From: Halobaculum sp. CBA1158
GTDB lineage: Archaea > Halobacteriota > Halobacteria > Halobacteriales > Haloferacaceae
Reading direction: 5' to 3'
Assembly: GCF_021431925.1 (NCBI RefSeq)
Contig: NZ_CP090371.1
Span: 1,798,001 to 1,862,000, forward strand
DNA length: 64,000 bases
This document shows, piece after piece, positions 1-9,417 of this stretch. Made by a program: the position numbers and the translations under genes. A model generated the notes under the pieces. The model was not told the DNA's origin, made no database searches, and was given only the letters and a program-made list of their open reading frames with translations. Each line of letters opens with the position of its first letter. The first letter of the stretch is position 1.

Positions 1-2188
1 AGCCGCTGTGGACGTAGTAGCGCCGCCGGTACTCCGCCCGGTCGAGCTCCTCTTCGACGACGATCCGGTCCGTCGTCGCGACGCCGCGCGCGCCGAGGAA
101 GCGCCGCTGCTCGTCGAACATTCGGACGATCGCGCGGACGGTGTTCTCGTCGACGGGAAAGCGTCGGAGCCACGTCCGGGCGGCCGCGCGACCGCCGTCC
201 GCCAGCCGGTCGTTCAGCTCCCCCTGGAAGTCGAGCACCTCCCGACCCAGGTCGTAGCTCAGCGGCAGGCGCTCGGAGAACCACGATGGGACGGTCGGCC
301 GCTGGCCGGATGGGTCGACGTACACCTTCGACCCGCGCCGGTAGCCGAACTGGTAGGTCGACCCGCCCAACTGGAACACGTCGCCGGGCTCCAGCGTGTC
401 GAGGTACTCCTCGTCGAGTTGGCCGACCCACTCGTCGCCCCCGCGGAGGTAGACGTCGATCGTGAACGAGTCGGGGATCGTCCCGAGGTTCGTCATGTAG
501 ATGACGCGCGCCAGCCGCCCGCGCTTGCCGATCAGCTGCTCGCCGACGGGGAACTCCTCGTAGTGGTACTCGCCCTCGGGCGGGTCGTTCGTGTCGCGCC
601 ACACCTTCGCGTAGACGTTCTTCTCCTCCATCCCGGGGTAATCGGCCGTCAGGTAGCGCATGAGCTGCTCCCAGTCGGCGTCGCCGTACGCCCGGTACGG
701 GTACGCGGCCCGGAGCGTGTCGAGCACGTCGACCTCGCGTTTCACGCCGTTGATCGCCATGCCGTACACCTGCTGGGCGGCCACGTCCTGGGCCTCCTCG
801 GGGACGAACACGCGGTCGACGAACCCCCGCTCGGCCCGCCGGGCCATCACGGCACACTCGACCAGTTCGTCGCGGTCGAGCGCGATCACTCGGCCCTCGA
901 CCGTCTCGCCGAGGCTGTGGCCCGCCCGGCCGACGCGCTGGAGCAGGGAGGCGACCGACTTGGGCGACCCCACCTGGACGACGAGGTCGAGGTGGGGCAT
1001 GTCGATCCCCAACTCCAGGGAGGTGGACGTGGTGACCACGTCGAGATCGCCCGACTTCAGGCCCTCCTCGACGGCCTCACGGTGGCCCTTCGACATCGAG
1101 CCGTGGTGACAGCCCGAGTCGTCCTCGTCGTAGTCGTACCGCTCGCGCAGGGTCGCGAGCACGCGCTCGGCTCCCGAGCGAGTGTTCGTGAACACGAGCG
1201 TGTTCTCGTGACCCTCGATCAGCTCGTGGAGCCGGTCGTGAAAGCGCTCGGTCACGGCGTCCCGCGGCGTGTCGATCAGGTCGTCGGTCGGACACTCCAC
1301 CCGGAGGTCGAACTCGCGGACGAACCGGGTGTCGACGATCTCGTACTCGCGCGGCGTCCATCCGGTCGACGACTCGCCGTCCGGGCCGCGGTCGGCTCCG
1401 TCTCCCTCCGCTCCACCGCCGGGGTCGCCCCCGACGAGGAACTCCGCCATCGTCGTCAGCGGCTCGACGGTCGCAGAGCAGCCGACCCGCGTCGGCGACG
1501 ACTCGCACATGCGCTCGAGCCGCTCCAGCGACACAGCGAGGTGGGTGCCGCGCTTCGAGTCGGCGAGCGAGTGTATCTCGTCGACGACGACGTACTCGAC
1601 GCTGCGGAGCGTCTCCTTGAACTTCGGGGAGTTCAGCAGGATCGCCAGCGTCTCCGGCGTCGTGTTCAGCACGTGCGGCGGCGACTCCAGCATCGCGCGG
1701 CGCTCGCTGTCGGGTGTGTCGCCGTGACGGATCGCCTGCCGGATCTCGGTGTCGTGACCGCGGTCGGCCAGGTTCTCCGCGATCCCGTCGATGGGCTCTG
1801 CGAGGTTACGGGTGATGTCGTTCGCGAGCGACTTCAGCGGCGACACGTACAGACAGCGGACGCCGTCGTCGAGGCCGCCGTCGAGCTCGCGCTCCCGGCG
1901 GAACAGGTCGTTGAGCACCGCGGTGAAGCTCGCGAGGGTCTTGCCCGACCCCGTCGGCGACGCGACCAGACAGTTCTCCCCCTCGTCGATGAGCGGGATC
2001 GCCTCCCGCTGCGGGGGCGTGAAGAAGCCGCCGTTGTCCGGGACGAACGCGCCGAACTGCTCGACCCACCACTCGCGGACGGCCGGCTCCAGCCGGTCGA
2101 GCACGTCGCCGTCGGCGACCTCGACGGACGCGGGATCGAAGTCGTAGTCATCCTCGGTCGCGGCGAGCAACTCCCGCCCGTCGGTCAT
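1..2188 (-). CDS. lhr: Lhr-type DEAD/DEAH-box ATP-dependent helicase (3' end outside window)
   Basis: Superfamily 2 helicase of the Lhr group, a nucleic-acid unwinding ATPase usually linked to DNA repair and recombination. Translation from the ATG at 2186-2188 gives 729 residues before the window edge. Visible motifs are Walker A SPTGSGKT (residues 77-84), DEIH box (203-206), SAT (about 238-240) and QRVGRAGHS (motif VI) in the second RecA domain. The Lhr winged-helix and beta-barrel region follows; the C-terminus is cut off. A CTTACC TATA-like element at about 2211-2217 lies roughly 27 nt upstream of the ATG, consistent with leaderless transcription. The gene is divergent from the RNase Z-like gene. 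A long antisense open frame over it is a GC artefact. Confidence 0.93.
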   Translation of the reverse strand, partial: MTDGRELLAATEDDYDFDPASVEVADGDVLDRLEPAVREWWVEQFGAFVPDNGGFFTPPQREAIPLIDEGENCLVASPTGSGKTLASFTAVLNDLFRRERELDGGLDDGVRCLYVSPLKSLANDITRNLAEPIDGIAENLADRGHDTEIRQAIRHGDTPDSERRAMLESPPHVLNTTPETLAILLNSPKFKETLRSVEYVVVDEIHSLADSKRGTHLAVSLERLERMCESSPTRVGCSATVEPLTTMAEFLVGGDPGGGAEGDGADRGPDGESSTGWTPREYEIVDTRFVREFDLRVECPTDDLIDTPRDAVTERFHDRLHELIEGHENTLVFTNTRSGAERVLATLRERYDYDEDDSGCHHGSMSKGHREAVEEGLKSGDLDVVTTSTSLELGIDMPHLDLVVQVGSPKSVASLLQRVGRAGHSLGETVEGRVIALDRDELVECAVMARRAERGFVDRVFVPEEAQDVAAQQVYGMAINGVKREVDVLDTLRAAYPYRAYGDADWEQLMRYLTADYPGMEEKNVYAKVWRDTNDPPEGEYHYEEFPVGEQLIGKRGRLARVIYMTNLGTIPDSFTIDVYLRGGDEWVGQLDEEYLDTLEPGDVFQLGGSTYQFGYRRGSKVYVDPSGQRPTVPSWFSERLPLSYDLGREVLDFQGELNDRLADGGRAAARTWLRRFPVDENTVRAIVRMFDEQRRFLGARGVATTDRIVVEEELDRAEYRRRYYVHSG

Positions 2189-2250
2189 TGGGATCGCCAG
2201 GGGTCGGTCGGGTAAGTGGGTTGCGGGCGGTCGCGTCGTCATCGGTCGAG

Positions 2251-2312
2251 CCGCCCCGTCCGCGGCGTCGCCGGCGACCGACCCGCCCCGTCCGCGACGT
2301 CGCCGGCAACCG
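2251..2312. repeat. imperfect 30-bp tandem repeat
   Basis: Two 30-nt units at 2251-2280 and 2283-2312 (period 32) begin CCGCCCCGTCCGCG and differ at two positions, both G to A. They occupy the intergenic space just upstream of the RNase Z-like start at 2348. No function is visible; local slippage duplication is the simplest reading. Confidence 0.6.
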
Positions 2313-2347
2313 CAACCCCTTCCCGGCGGCCCCGCCGACGCCTCGGT

Positions 2348-3256
2348 ATGCGCGTCACGTTCCTCGGGACCGGCTCGGCGATGCCCGTCGCCGACCGCGT
2401 CCAGACCGGCCTGCTCGTCGAAGCCGCCCCCGGTGACCGAAGCCCGCTGCTGGTCGACTGCGGTGCCGGAGTGCTCCACCGCCTCTCCCAGACCGATCCG
2501 GGCTACGAGGCGGTCTCGACGGTCCTGTTGACCCACCACCACCTCGATCACGTCTCGGACCTGCTGGCCCTGCTGAAGGCGAGATGGCTCGCCGGCGAGG
2601 AGCGCCTGCACGTCGTCGGCCCGCCGGGCACCAAGGCGCTGCTCGACGACCTGCTGGACGTCGGGGAGTTCGAGTACCTCGACGGCAGAGCCGAGGTGAG
2701 CGTCCGCGAGGTCCACGCCGGGACCGAGTTCTCGCTGGCCGGCCTCGACGTCGAGGCGTTCGAGACGCGCCACTCGAAGCCGTGTCTCGCGTACCGCTTC
2801 TCGGACCGCGAGAGCGAGGCCGGGGGAGCCGGAAACGAGGTGGGTGAACGCGAGGGCGAGACGGCGGCCGACGGCGGCGACGCCGCGGGCGACGATCCCG
2901 GTCGCGATCCCGCCGCCGCCGACTCCACCGACGATGAACCCACCGACGGCGGACAGGTCGGCGGCGACTTCGTCTTCTCGGGCGACTCCGAGGCGTTCGC
3001 CGGACTCGCGAACTTCGCCGAGGGGGCGCGGGTGCTCGCCCACGACTGCTCGTTCCCCGACGAGGTGGACGTGGACAACCACCCGACGCCGACGCAGTTG
3101 GGCGAGGCGCTCGCCGGCCGCGACATCGACCGGGTGTACCTGACGCACCTGTACCCCCACACCGAGGGCCGCCACGAGGAGATGCTGGAGTCGGTTACAC
3201 GGCACTTCGACGGCGACGTGCGGGTCGCCCGCGACGGTCTCAGATTCGAGCCGTGA
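2348..3256 (+). CDS. RNase Z/ElaC-like metallo-beta-lactamase fold hydrolase
   Basis: 302-residue MBL-fold protein of the RNase Z/ElaC-like family, whose characterised members cleave tRNA 3' trailers. The Zn-binding motif HHHLDH is at residues 63-68, an AHDCS segment at about 231-235 and a THLYPH segment at 266-271. The N-terminus MRVTFLGTGSAMP is typical of the family, so the ATG at 2348 is preferred over in-frame codons from 2216. Residues 153-206 are an Asp/Glu/Ala/Gly-rich insertion between core strands, probably a surface loop. Some MBL proteins of this type are phosphodiesterases or arylsulfatase-like, so true RNase Z activity is not certain. Confidence 0.85.
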   Translation: MRVTFLGTGSAMPVADRVQTGLLVEAAPGDRSPLLVDCGAGVLHRLSQTDPGYEAVSTVLLTHHHLDHVSDLLALLKARWLAGEERLHVVGPPGTKALLDDLLDVGEFEYLDGRAEVSVREVHAGTEFSLAGLDVEAFETRHSKPCLAYRFSDRESEAGGAGNEVGEREGETAADGGDAAGDDPGRDPAAADSTDDEPTDGGQVGGDFVFSGDSEAFAGLANFAEGARVLAHDCSFPDEVDVDNHPTPTQLGEALAGRDIDRVYLTHLYPHTEGRHEEMLESVTRHFDGDVRVARDGLRFEP

Positions 3257-3296
3257 GCGGAGCGCGGTCGGGCCCGACCGCGAGCGTGATGCGCCG

Positions 3297-4301
3297 GTGA
3301 ACCGCGACGCCGCCGGCTTCCTGACGCTCGCGGCGCTGTGGGGGACGGCGTTCGTGGCGACGAAGGCGGCCCTCGCGGAGTTCCCGCCGGTGTTGCTCGC
3401 GGCGCTGCGCTTCGATATCGCCGCAGTCGTGCTGTTTGCGGCCGCACTCGTCGCCGCCGACGCCCCCGAGGCGCTGTTGCCCGCCGGCCGCGGCGACCTC
3501 GCGCCGATCCTCGCGGGCGGTGCCTTCAGTATCGGGCTCCATCACGCGCTGTTGTTCACCGGCCAGCAGTACGTCTCCGCGGCCGTCGCGGCGACCCTGC
3601 TCGGGCTCATTCCGGTGCTCACCCCCGTGGCCGCCCGGGCAGTCCGCCCCGACGAGCGCCTCGGGGCCGTCGGGGCCGTCGGCATCCTCGTCGGCTTCTC
3701 GGGACTCGTACTCATCGCCGACCCCGATCCCGAGCGCCTTCGGGCGCTCCCCGGGAGCGTCGCCGGCGCGGGTGCGGACACGGGGACGGGTGCGGACACG
3801 GCGACGACAGCCACCGGGACGACCGCTGGTCCGCTGCCGCCGCTCACCGTCGGAACGGTGTTCGTCTTCGGGTCGGCCGTCGCGTGGGTCGCGGGTGCCG
3901 TGACGACCCGCGAGGACGACGCGACGCTCGGGCCGCTGGCGCTGCAGGCGTGGATGGCCGCCGTGGGGGCCGGCCTGCTCCACGTCGCCGCGGCGGCGCT
4001 GGGGCAGTCGCCGCTGGGGTTGACTCCCTCGGCCGGCGGGCTCGCGTGGCTCGCCTACCTCGCCGTGGTCCCCGGCGCGGGCGGGTTCCTGCTGTACTTC
4101 CGCCTGCTCGACCGGCTCGGGCCGATCCGGGCGGGGCTGCTGGAGTACGCGATCCCGCCGTTCGCGGCGCTGTTCGGGTTCGTCGTCCTCGGCGAGACGC
4201 TCGCGGGCCGGACGCTCCAGGGGTTCGCGTGCGTGTTCGTCGCGTTCGTGCTCGTCCAGCGCGAGCCGATCCGCGGGGCGCTCCGCCGGCGGTTCGGCTG
4301 A
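3297..4301 (+). CDS. EamA/DMT-superfamily transporter
   Basis: 334-residue integral membrane protein of the drug/metabolite transporter superfamily with two EamA repeats and about ten hydrophobic segments. The first half starts AGFLTLAALWGTAFVATKAAL-like and the second ends with the conserved IPPFAALFGFVVLGE type segment. The repeats are joined by a Gly/Ala/Asp/Thr-rich loop (about residues 158-182) built from short DNA repeats. The GTG at 3297 is the only good start; it sits 41 nt after the RNase Z-like stop, so the two may be co-transcribed. Substrate cannot be predicted (amino acids, nucleotides or small metabolites in the family). Confidence 0.88.
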   Translation: MNRDAAGFLTLAALWGTAFVATKAALAEFPPVLLAALRFDIAAVVLFAAALVAADAPEALLPAGRGDLAPILAGGAFSIGLHHALLFTGQQYVSAAVAATLLGLIPVLTPVAARAVRPDERLGAVGAVGILVGFSGLVLIADPDPERLRALPGSVAGAGADTGTGADTATTATGTTAGPLPPLTVGTVFVFGSAVAWVAGAVTTREDDATLGPLALQAWMAAVGAGLLHVAAAALGQSPLGLTPSAGGLAWLAYLAVVPGAGGFLLYFRLLDRLGPIRAGLLEYAIPPFAALFGFVVLGETLAGRTLQGFACVFVAFVLVQREPIRGALRRRFG

Positions 4302-4336
4302 CCGAACGGGGAGGGCGAAGCGGGCGAGAGGAAGCG

Positions 4337-5071
4337 CTACCCGATCCGCGTGCCCACATCGTCGCCGGCGAGAAAGCCCTCCAGCGACTCGGGACCGAAC
4401 ACGCTCGCCGGCGACCCCAGTCCGAGCAGTTCGCGCACCTTCGCGGCCATGCCGCCCGTCACGTCGGTCGCGTCGCTGACGCCGAGCACGTCGGCGACCT
4501 CGTCGAACGACTCGATGGCGGGGATCACCTCGTCGTCGCCGTCGAGCACGCCCGGCACCGTCGAGCACAGCCCCACCCGTTCGGCGTCCAGCGCCGTCGC
4601 CAGCGCGGTTACGAGTTCGTCGCCCGAGAGGACCGTGACCCCCTCGCCGGCGTGGACGACGCCGTCGCCGTGGAGCACGGGGACGAACCCCTCCTCGAGC
4701 ATCGTCGCGACCTGATCGGTCATCAGCGTCAACTCGCCGTCGGCGTCGCGGGCGGCCGCCGAGAGCGGGTGGACGGGCACAGCCGGCACGTCCTCGGTGT
4801 GGAGCCGCGAGAGCACGAAGCGGTTCAGCGTCGTCATCGCGCCGTGCACGTCCATCACGCCGTCCACGTCCCGGATCCCCGCGGTCGTGCTCACGCCGTG
4901 TTCGGCGGCGTGGTGGTGCCCGAACGAGCCGCCGCCGTGGACGACCACGAGGTCGTCGACCTCGGCGTCGCCGATCGCGGCCGCGAGCGACGCGAGCGTC
5001 TCACCGTCGAGCGTCTTGGGGCGGTCCTTCTCGGTGATCACCGAGCCGCCGAGCTTCAGGATCACGGTCAT
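4337..5071 (-). CDS. isopentenyl phosphate kinase
   Basis: 244-residue amino-acid-kinase-fold enzyme. It phosphorylates isopentenyl phosphate to isopentenyl diphosphate in the archaeal mevalonate pathway, which feeds ether-lipid isoprenoids. The N-terminal KLGGSVIT nucleotide-binding segment and HGGGSFGHH (residues 45-53, containing the histidine typical of isopentenyl phosphate kinases) are visible. Its ATG directly abuts the stop codon of mevalonate kinase with no spacer, so the two are surely co-transcribed and probably translationally coupled. Generic annotation as an aspartate/glutamate kinase-like protein would be less informative; the context supports IPK. Confidence 0.93.
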   Translation of the reverse strand: MTVILKLGGSVITEKDRPKTLDGETLASLAAAIGDAEVDDLVVVHGGGSFGHHHAAEHGVSTTAGIRDVDGVMDVHGAMTTLNRFVLSRLHTEDVPAVPVHPLSAAARDADGELTLMTDQVATMLEEGFVPVLHGDGVVHAGEGVTVLSGDELVTALATALDAERVGLCSTVPGVLDGDDEVIPAIESFDEVADVLGVSDATDVTGGMAAKVRELLGLGSPASVFGPESLEGFLAGDDVGTRIG

Positions 5072-6088
5072 CTACGGCTCCTCCACGCGAACGCCCTCGG
5101 TCGCGAGTTCGGCGCGGAACGCCTGCTCGCACTCGGTCGAGAACTCCAGCGCGCGCTGGCTCCCCGGATCGGGGTCGAGCGCGACGATACAGCCGCCCCC
5201 GCCCGCGCCGGTGAGTTTCGCCCCGCGTGCGCCCGCCTCCCGGGCGGCCCACACCATCGCGTCCAGCGACCGGGCGGAGACGCCCAGCGCCGACAGCAGG
5301 CCGTGATTGAACTCCATCAGCTCGCCCAGATCCGCGAGCAGGGCGTCGTCCGGCTCGGAGTCGGGATCGGCGTCGCCGAGCAGGCGCTCGCCCTCGCGGG
5401 TGAGATCGCCCACAGTCTCGACGGTGTCGGCGGCGAACTCGTGCTCCTCGCGGAGCGCTCGAACGCCCGCCACGAGTTCGCCGGTGTCCCCCGCGCCGCC
5501 GTCGTAGCCGACGACGAACGGGAGCGCCGGCGCGTCGATCGTTCGGGTGTCTTCGCCCTCGACGCGGACGGCCCCGCCCATCGCCGAGCAATAGGTGTCC
5601 GCACGCGACGCCTGGCCGTCCTGCACCTCGTGCTCCGCGCGGTAGGCCCGCCGGGCGACCGCCTCGGCGTCGAGTTCGGTCCCCAGCGCCCGCGTCGCCG
5701 CGTCGATACCGGCGACGACGACCGCCGCCGACGACCCCAGCCCGGCACCCAGCGGGATCGCCGACTCGACGGCGATGTCGAAGCCCGCGTCGGGTGCCCC
5801 CGCGGCGTCGCGCGCCTGCGCGACCGCCGCCTCGATGTACTCCATGGCCGCCTCGACCAGCGGTGCCGGCACGTCGATATCCGGCCGGTCGTCGATGCTC
5901 TCGCCCCACGTGACTGTGAAGCCGTCCAGCGAGAGGTCCGCGGCGTCGACGCGGACGCGTCCGTCCTCGCGGGGCTCGACGGTCACCCGGGCGCGACGCT
6001 CGATCGCGCACGGCACCGCCGGCTCGCCGTAGACGACCGCGTGTTCGCCGAAGAGGTACACCTTCCCCGGCGCGCTGCAGGTGGTCAT
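5072..6088 (-). CDS. mvk: mevalonate kinase
   Basis: 338-residue GHMP-family kinase converting mevalonate to 5-phosphomevalonate. The N-terminus has SAPGKVYLFGEHAVVYG, and the GHMP ATP-binding loop PLGAGLGSSAAVVVAG lies at about residues 106-121. A second Gly-rich segment LTGAGGGGCI is near the C-terminus. The ATG at 6086-6088 is chosen because upstream codons encode Arg/Ala-rich sequence without family similarity, and a TTAGGG promoter-like element lies about 26 nt upstream. It is followed without a gap by isopentenyl phosphate kinase. Confidence 0.95.
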   Translation of the reverse strand: MTTCSAPGKVYLFGEHAVVYGEPAVPCAIERRARVTVEPREDGRVRVDAADLSLDGFTVTWGESIDDRPDIDVPAPLVEAAMEYIEAAVAQARDAAGAPDAGFDIAVESAIPLGAGLGSSAAVVVAGIDAATRALGTELDAEAVARRAYRAEHEVQDGQASRADTYCSAMGGAVRVEGEDTRTIDAPALPFVVGYDGGAGDTGELVAGVRALREEHEFAADTVETVGDLTREGERLLGDADPDSEPDDALLADLGELMEFNHGLLSALGVSARSLDAMVWAAREAGARGAKLTGAGGGGCIVALDPDPGSQRALEFSTECEQAFRAELATEGVRVEEP

Positions 6089-6182
6089 ACTCCGCCCCAC
6101 CACCGCGGCCCTAACAGGCCTTCCGACTCCCGCCGCTCGACCGCCCGACACCGATTATCAGTTCCGATTAAATATCCGATGG

Positions 6183-6190
6183 AATTATAT
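6183..6190 (+). promoter_or_regulatory. TATA-like box for the STAS-like gene
   Basis: AATTATAT is centred about 27 nt upstream of the ATG at 6214. That is the spacing expected for a leaderless haloarchaeal transcript, and it argues for ATG 6214 over the upstream GTG at 6199. A second AT-rich stretch (TTAAATAT) lies at about 6168-6176. Confidence 0.55.
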
Positions 6191-6213
6191 CGGCTCGTGT
6201 GATACACGATGAC

Positions 6214-6561
6214 ATGAGCTCGACGACCTCCCCGGATTCGTCCCCGCACGTGGACCGCAGCCCGGACGGGTCGCGCATCCGGGTCGAACTCGCCGGCGAG
6301 TTCGACGCCTGCGACGTCGTCACCGCCATGGCGGAGGCCCGTCACGTCGCCGAGTCCTGCGACGCCGGGTTCGACGTGGTCGTCGACGTGCGCGAGTTCG
6401 ACGCGCGGGGAACCGCGCTCGCGGCGCTCGGCGAGTGGGAGACGTTCCTGCGGGTCGCCGGCGCGTCGACGGTCGTTCGCGTCGGCGAGGGCCCCGCCGT
6501 CGGCGGTGCCGACCGGCGGGCGTCGTCGCTCGCGGAGGCAGAGGAGTTGCTCTCGCGGTGA
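6214..6561 (+). CDS. small STAS-like protein, function unknown
   Basis: 115-residue acidic protein. The pattern VELAGEFDACDVV, then VVVDVREFD, then TVVRVG resembles the alternating strand-helix order of STAS (anti-sigma antagonist type) domains, but no phosphorylatable Ser signature is obvious and the assignment is tentative. It is the only plus-strand gene in the 4.3-12.9 kb minus-strand run, lying between rpsB and mevalonate kinase. TATA spacing supports the ATG at 6214; a GTG at 6199 is in frame. It may be a regulatory or scaffold protein. Confidence 0.7.
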   Translation: MSSTTSPDSSPHVDRSPDGSRIRVELAGEFDACDVVTAMAEARHVAESCDAGFDVVVDVREFDARGTALAALGEWETFLRVAGASTVVRVGEGPAVGGADRRASSLAEAEELLSR

Positions 6562-6653
6562 GCGGACGGTCCGACCGGTGCGTCACAGTTCGGACAGAGC
6601 CGCCGCTTTCGACGGCGCGGCCAACGGAGTAAACGTAAAATCCAGCCGACGGC

Positions 6654-7424
6654 TTACAGTTCCGCCTCGAAGTCCTCGAGGGCGTAGCCGGGTTCGGCAC
6701 CGCGGCGGTCGAGCGTCTCGTTGGCCAGCAGCCAGTAGACGACCGACAGGGCGCGGCGACCCTTGTTGTTGGTGGGGATCACCAGGTCGACGTTGGAGAC
6801 CTGGTTGTTGGAGTCGCACATGGCGATGACGGGGATGCCGACCGTGATGGCCTCCTTGACCGCCTGCGCGTCGCCGATGGGGTCGGTGACGACCACGACG
6901 TCCGGCTCGATGTAGCCGGCGTACTCGGGGTTCGTCAGCGTCCCCGGGATGAAGCGCCCGGTGCGGGCGCGCGCGCCGATGGCGTCGGCGAACTTCTCGG
7001 CGGGGAAGCGACCGTACTGACGCGAGGAGGTGACGAGCACCTGCTCGGGGTCGTAGTCCGCCAGGAACGAAGCGGCCGTCCGGATGCGGTCGTCCGTCGT
7101 GCTCACGTCGAGCACGTACAGGCCGTCGTCGCGGACGCGGTGGATGAACCGCTCCATGTCCTTCGTCTTCTGCTGGGTCCCGATGTGGACCCCGGCAGAG
7201 AGGTAGTCCTCGACGGGGATGAGCAGGTCCGCCTCGTCGTCCGGCATGACGTCCTCGTCGAAGCGCGGGCTCTCCTCCTCGTCGGCGGCCTCGGCCGCCT
7301 CGGTCTCCTCGGGCTGTTCCTCTGTCTCGTCGGGCGACTCGTCGGCCGCGGGCTCGGTCTCGGTGACCTCCTCCTCGGCGTCGGCCGCCGCTTCGGTGTC
7401 TGCGTCGTTCTCGCTTTCGCTCAT
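6654..7424 (-). CDS. rpsB: 30S ribosomal protein S2 (uS2)
   Basis: 256-residue small-subunit ribosomal protein. The conserved core ([56 protein letters not shown]-like segments) begins at about residue 78. It is preceded by a long Glu/Asp/Ala tail, as in other haloarchaeal S2 proteins. Start ATG overlaps the enolase stop by 4 nt (7421-7424), so it is the last gene of the minus-strand ribosomal/RNAP/enolase operon. A strand switch to the STAS-like gene follows downstream. Confidence 0.97.
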   Translation of the reverse strand: MSESENDADTEAAADAEEEVTETEPAADESPDETEEQPEETEAAEAADEEESPRFDEDVMPDDEADLLIPVEDYLSAGVHIGTQQKTKDMERFIHRVRDDGLYVLDVSTTDDRIRTAASFLADYDPEQVLVTSSRQYGRFPAEKFADAIGARARTGRFIPGTLTNPEYAGYIEPDVVVVTDPIGDAQAVKEAITVGIPVIAMCDSNNQVSNVDLVIPTNNKGRRALSVVYWLLANETLDRRGAEPGYALEDFEAEL

Positions 7425-8632
7425 ACTGCCTCCTCCGCGATGCGGATGAGTTCGTTCAGCTTTGCGGTGCGCTCGCCGCCGACGGTCCCCGTCTTGATGA
7501 ACGAGGCGTCGGTCGCGACGGCGAGGTGTGCGATGGTGGTGTCCTCGGTCTCGCCCGAGCGGTGGGAGACGACCGCGTCCAGCCCGTTGCGCTGGGCCAG
7601 CTCCACGGCGTCGAACGCGTCCGAGAGCGTCCCGATCTGGTTCGGCTTGATCAGGATGCTGTTGGCCGCGCCCTCGTCGATCCCCCGCGAGAGGCGCTCG
7701 ACGTTGGTCACGAACAGGTCGTCCCCGCAGATCAGCGTTTGGTCGCCGACCCTGTCAGTCAGCTCCGCGAACCCCTCGTAGTCGTCCTCGTCGAGGGGGT
7801 CCTCGACGTACGCGAGGTCGTACTCGTCGACCAGTTCGGCCACGTACTCGACCTGCTCGTCGGGCGTGCGCTCGGTGTCGCCGTAGCGGTAGACGCCGGC
7901 GTCGGCGTCGTACAGCTCCGAGGCGGCCACGTCGAGGCCGAAGCGGATCTCGAAGCCGACCGCGTCGGCGACGCGCTCGGTCGCCTCGTCGACGATCTCG
8001 AACGCCTCGGCGTCCGAGACGGCGGGGGCCCACGCCCCCTCGTCTCCCTTCGCGGCGGCGACGCCGCGATCGTCGAGGATCTCGGCGACGACGGCGTGCA
8101 CGTCGGCGTTGGCGAAGACGGCCTCCGCGACCGACGGCGCGCCGACCGGCGCGGCGAGGAACTCCTGGATGTGGGTCGCCTCGGCGGCGTGCTCGCCGCC
8201 GCCCACGACGTTGCCCAGCGGAACCGGGAACGTGCGGTCGGCGTCGCGGAACGTGCCGCCGAGGTGCTGGAACAGCGGCGCGCCCAGCACGTCGGCACCC
8301 GCCTTCGCGGCCGCCATGCTGATCGCGACGGCGCTGTTGGCACCGATCTCAGAGAAGTCGTCGGTGCCGTCGGCGGCGGTCAACGCGGCGTCGACCTCGC
8401 GCTGATTGCCGGCGTGGACCGTTCCCTCGAGTCGCGGCACGGCGTGCTCGCGGGCGGCGGCGATCGCCTCCCGCGGCGGGAGTTCGATCGCTTCGTACTC
8501 GCCCGTCGACGCCCCCGACGGGGCGGCCGCGCGGCCGAAGCCGCCGGACTCCGTGAGCACGTCCGCCTCGACCGTGGGATTCCCACGGGAGTCGAGCACG
8601 CGACGCAACGACACCGAGGCGACCAGCGTCAT
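7421..8632 (-). CDS. eno: enolase (phosphopyruvate hydratase)
   Basis: 403-residue glycolytic enzyme interconverting 2-phosphoglycerate and phosphoenolpyruvate in the cytoplasm. Visible are [16 protein letters not shown] at the N-terminus, GGGEHA, the metal ligand region [18 protein letters not shown], the catalytic Lys segment [11 protein letters not shown] and [18 protein letters not shown] near the C-terminus. Its ATG follows the rpoK stop with no spacer and its stop overlaps the rpsB start. Enolase between RNA polymerase and ribosomal genes is a conserved archaeal arrangement. Confidence 0.97.
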   Translation of the reverse strand: MTLVASVSLRRVLDSRGNPTVEADVLTESGGFGRAAAPSGASTGEYEAIELPPREAIAAAREHAVPRLEGTVHAGNQREVDAALTAADGTDDFSEIGANSAVAISMAAAKAGADVLGAPLFQHLGGTFRDADRTFPVPLGNVVGGGEHAAEATHIQEFLAAPVGAPSVAEAVFANADVHAVVAEILDDRGVAAAKGDEGAWAPAVSDAEAFEIVDEATERVADAVGFEIRFGLDVAASELYDADAGVYRYGDTERTPDEQVEYVAELVDEYDLAYVEDPLDEDDYEGFAELTDRVGDQTLICGDDLFVTNVERLSRGIDEGAANSILIKPNQIGTLSDAFDAVELAQRNGLDAVVSHRSGETEDTTIAHLAVATDASFIKTGTVGGERTAKLNELIRIAEEAV

Positions 8633-8815
8633 CTACTTGCCCTCCCGCCGGACGGTGAACGGCAACACGCCGGCGTCGTACTCCTCGGCGGCGATGAGGA
8701 TGGGCTCGGACTGGTCCGACTCAACCAACACCGGCGCGCCGTACGCCAACTGCAGCGCTCGCGCGCCGAGGATGCGGGCCTTCTCGTACCGGTTGTAGTT
8801 CAGGTTCGCGCTCAT
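8633..8815 (-). CDS. rpoK: DNA-directed RNA polymerase subunit K (Rpb6/omega homologue)
   Basis: 60-residue small RNA polymerase subunit that helps assemble the largest subunit. The signature [20 protein letters not shown] followed by PVLVE and the C-terminal PFTVRREGK is clear, and length fits the family. Start overlaps the rpoN stop by 4 nt (8812-8815) and its stop directly abuts the enolase ATG, so translation of rpoN-rpoK-eno is probably coupled. Confidence 0.97.
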   Translation of the reverse strand: MSANLNYNRYEKARILGARALQLAYGAPVLVESDQSEPILIAAEEYDAGVLPFTVRREGK

Positions 8816-9006
8816 TGGTAGGGTGAAACCACGTCGACGAGGTCGGTGTGACTGACCATCATCCGCCGGCAGCAGTGGCGGTCGACGCCGAGGTCGTCGA
8901 GGACCACCGCGGGGTCCTCCTCGCCCTCCTTGGCGCGGGCCTTGAACTCCTCCCAGTGTTCCCCGATGACGTTACCGCACGTGAAACACCGGACGGGGAT
9001 CATCAT
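8812..9006 (-). CDS. rpoN: DNA-directed RNA polymerase subunit N (Rpb10 homologue)
   Basis: 64-residue zinc-binding RNA polymerase subunit. It has CFTCGN near the N-terminus and the CCRRMM signature (zinc ligands C-x2-C and CC). Two ATG codons lie in tandem (9006 and 9003); either could be used. A Shine-Dalgarno-like GAGGTGA at about 9013-9019 overlaps the rpsI stop, suggesting reinitiation. It is followed by rpoK with a 4-nt overlap. Confidence 0.97.
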   Translation of the reverse strand: MMIPVRCFTCGNVIGEHWEEFKARAKEGEEDPAVVLDDLGVDRHCCRRMMVSHTDLVDVVSPYQ

Positions 9007-9018
9007 GGCTGAGTCACC

Positions 9019-9417
9019 TCAGCGGTACGACTTCTGGTAGCGAGCGCGTGCGCCGGGCCCGCCCCACTTCTTCGGTTCGCTCTGCCGGGAGTCGTTCACC
9101 AGCAGCGAGCGGTCGAACTTCATGAAGGCGTCGCGCAGTTCCGCGTCGTTGCGGTGTTGCACGATGCCGCGCGCGATGGCGGTGCGGACGGCGTCCGCCT
9201 GACCGGCGAAGCCGCCGCCGTCGACCGACACCTCGACGTCGACCTCCGAGCGGAGGTCCTCGCCGGCGATGCGGAACGGCTCCAGCATCTTCAGGCGCGC
9301 CGTCTCCGGTTCGACCAGCTCGACGGGCTGGGAGTCGATACGCACCCGCCCCTCGCCGTCGGTGACGGTGGCGCGGGCGACTGCGGTCTTCTTCTTTCCG
9401 GACGTGTTCGTTACCAT
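9019..9417 (-). CDS. rpsI: 30S ribosomal protein S9 (uS9)
   Basis: 132-residue small-subunit protein whose C-terminal tail reaches the decoding site. The N-terminal [12 protein letters not shown], the central [20 protein letters not shown] and the C-terminal [17 protein letters not shown] are diagnostic. Start overlaps the rplM stop by 7 nt and the stop overlaps the ribosome-binding site of rpoN. It is part of the L18e-L13-S9-RpoN-RpoK cluster. Confidence 0.97.
   Translation of the reverse strand: MVTNTSGKKKTAVARATVTDGEGRVRIDSQPVELVEPETARLKMLEPFRIAGEDLRSEVDVEVSVDGGGFAGQADAVRTAIARGIVQHRNDAELRDAFMKFDRSLLVNDSRQSEPKKWGGPGARARYQKSYR

Noticed and set aside
8-2215. 735-residue plus-strand open frame
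   Set aside because: Antisense to the Lhr helicase; Arg/Val/Leu/His-rich with no family motif, produced by the high GC at third positions.
3338-6202. 954-residue plus-strand frame
   Set aside because: Runs through the EamA gene in another frame and antisense to both mevalonate-pathway kinases; composition is Arg-rich and non-acidic.
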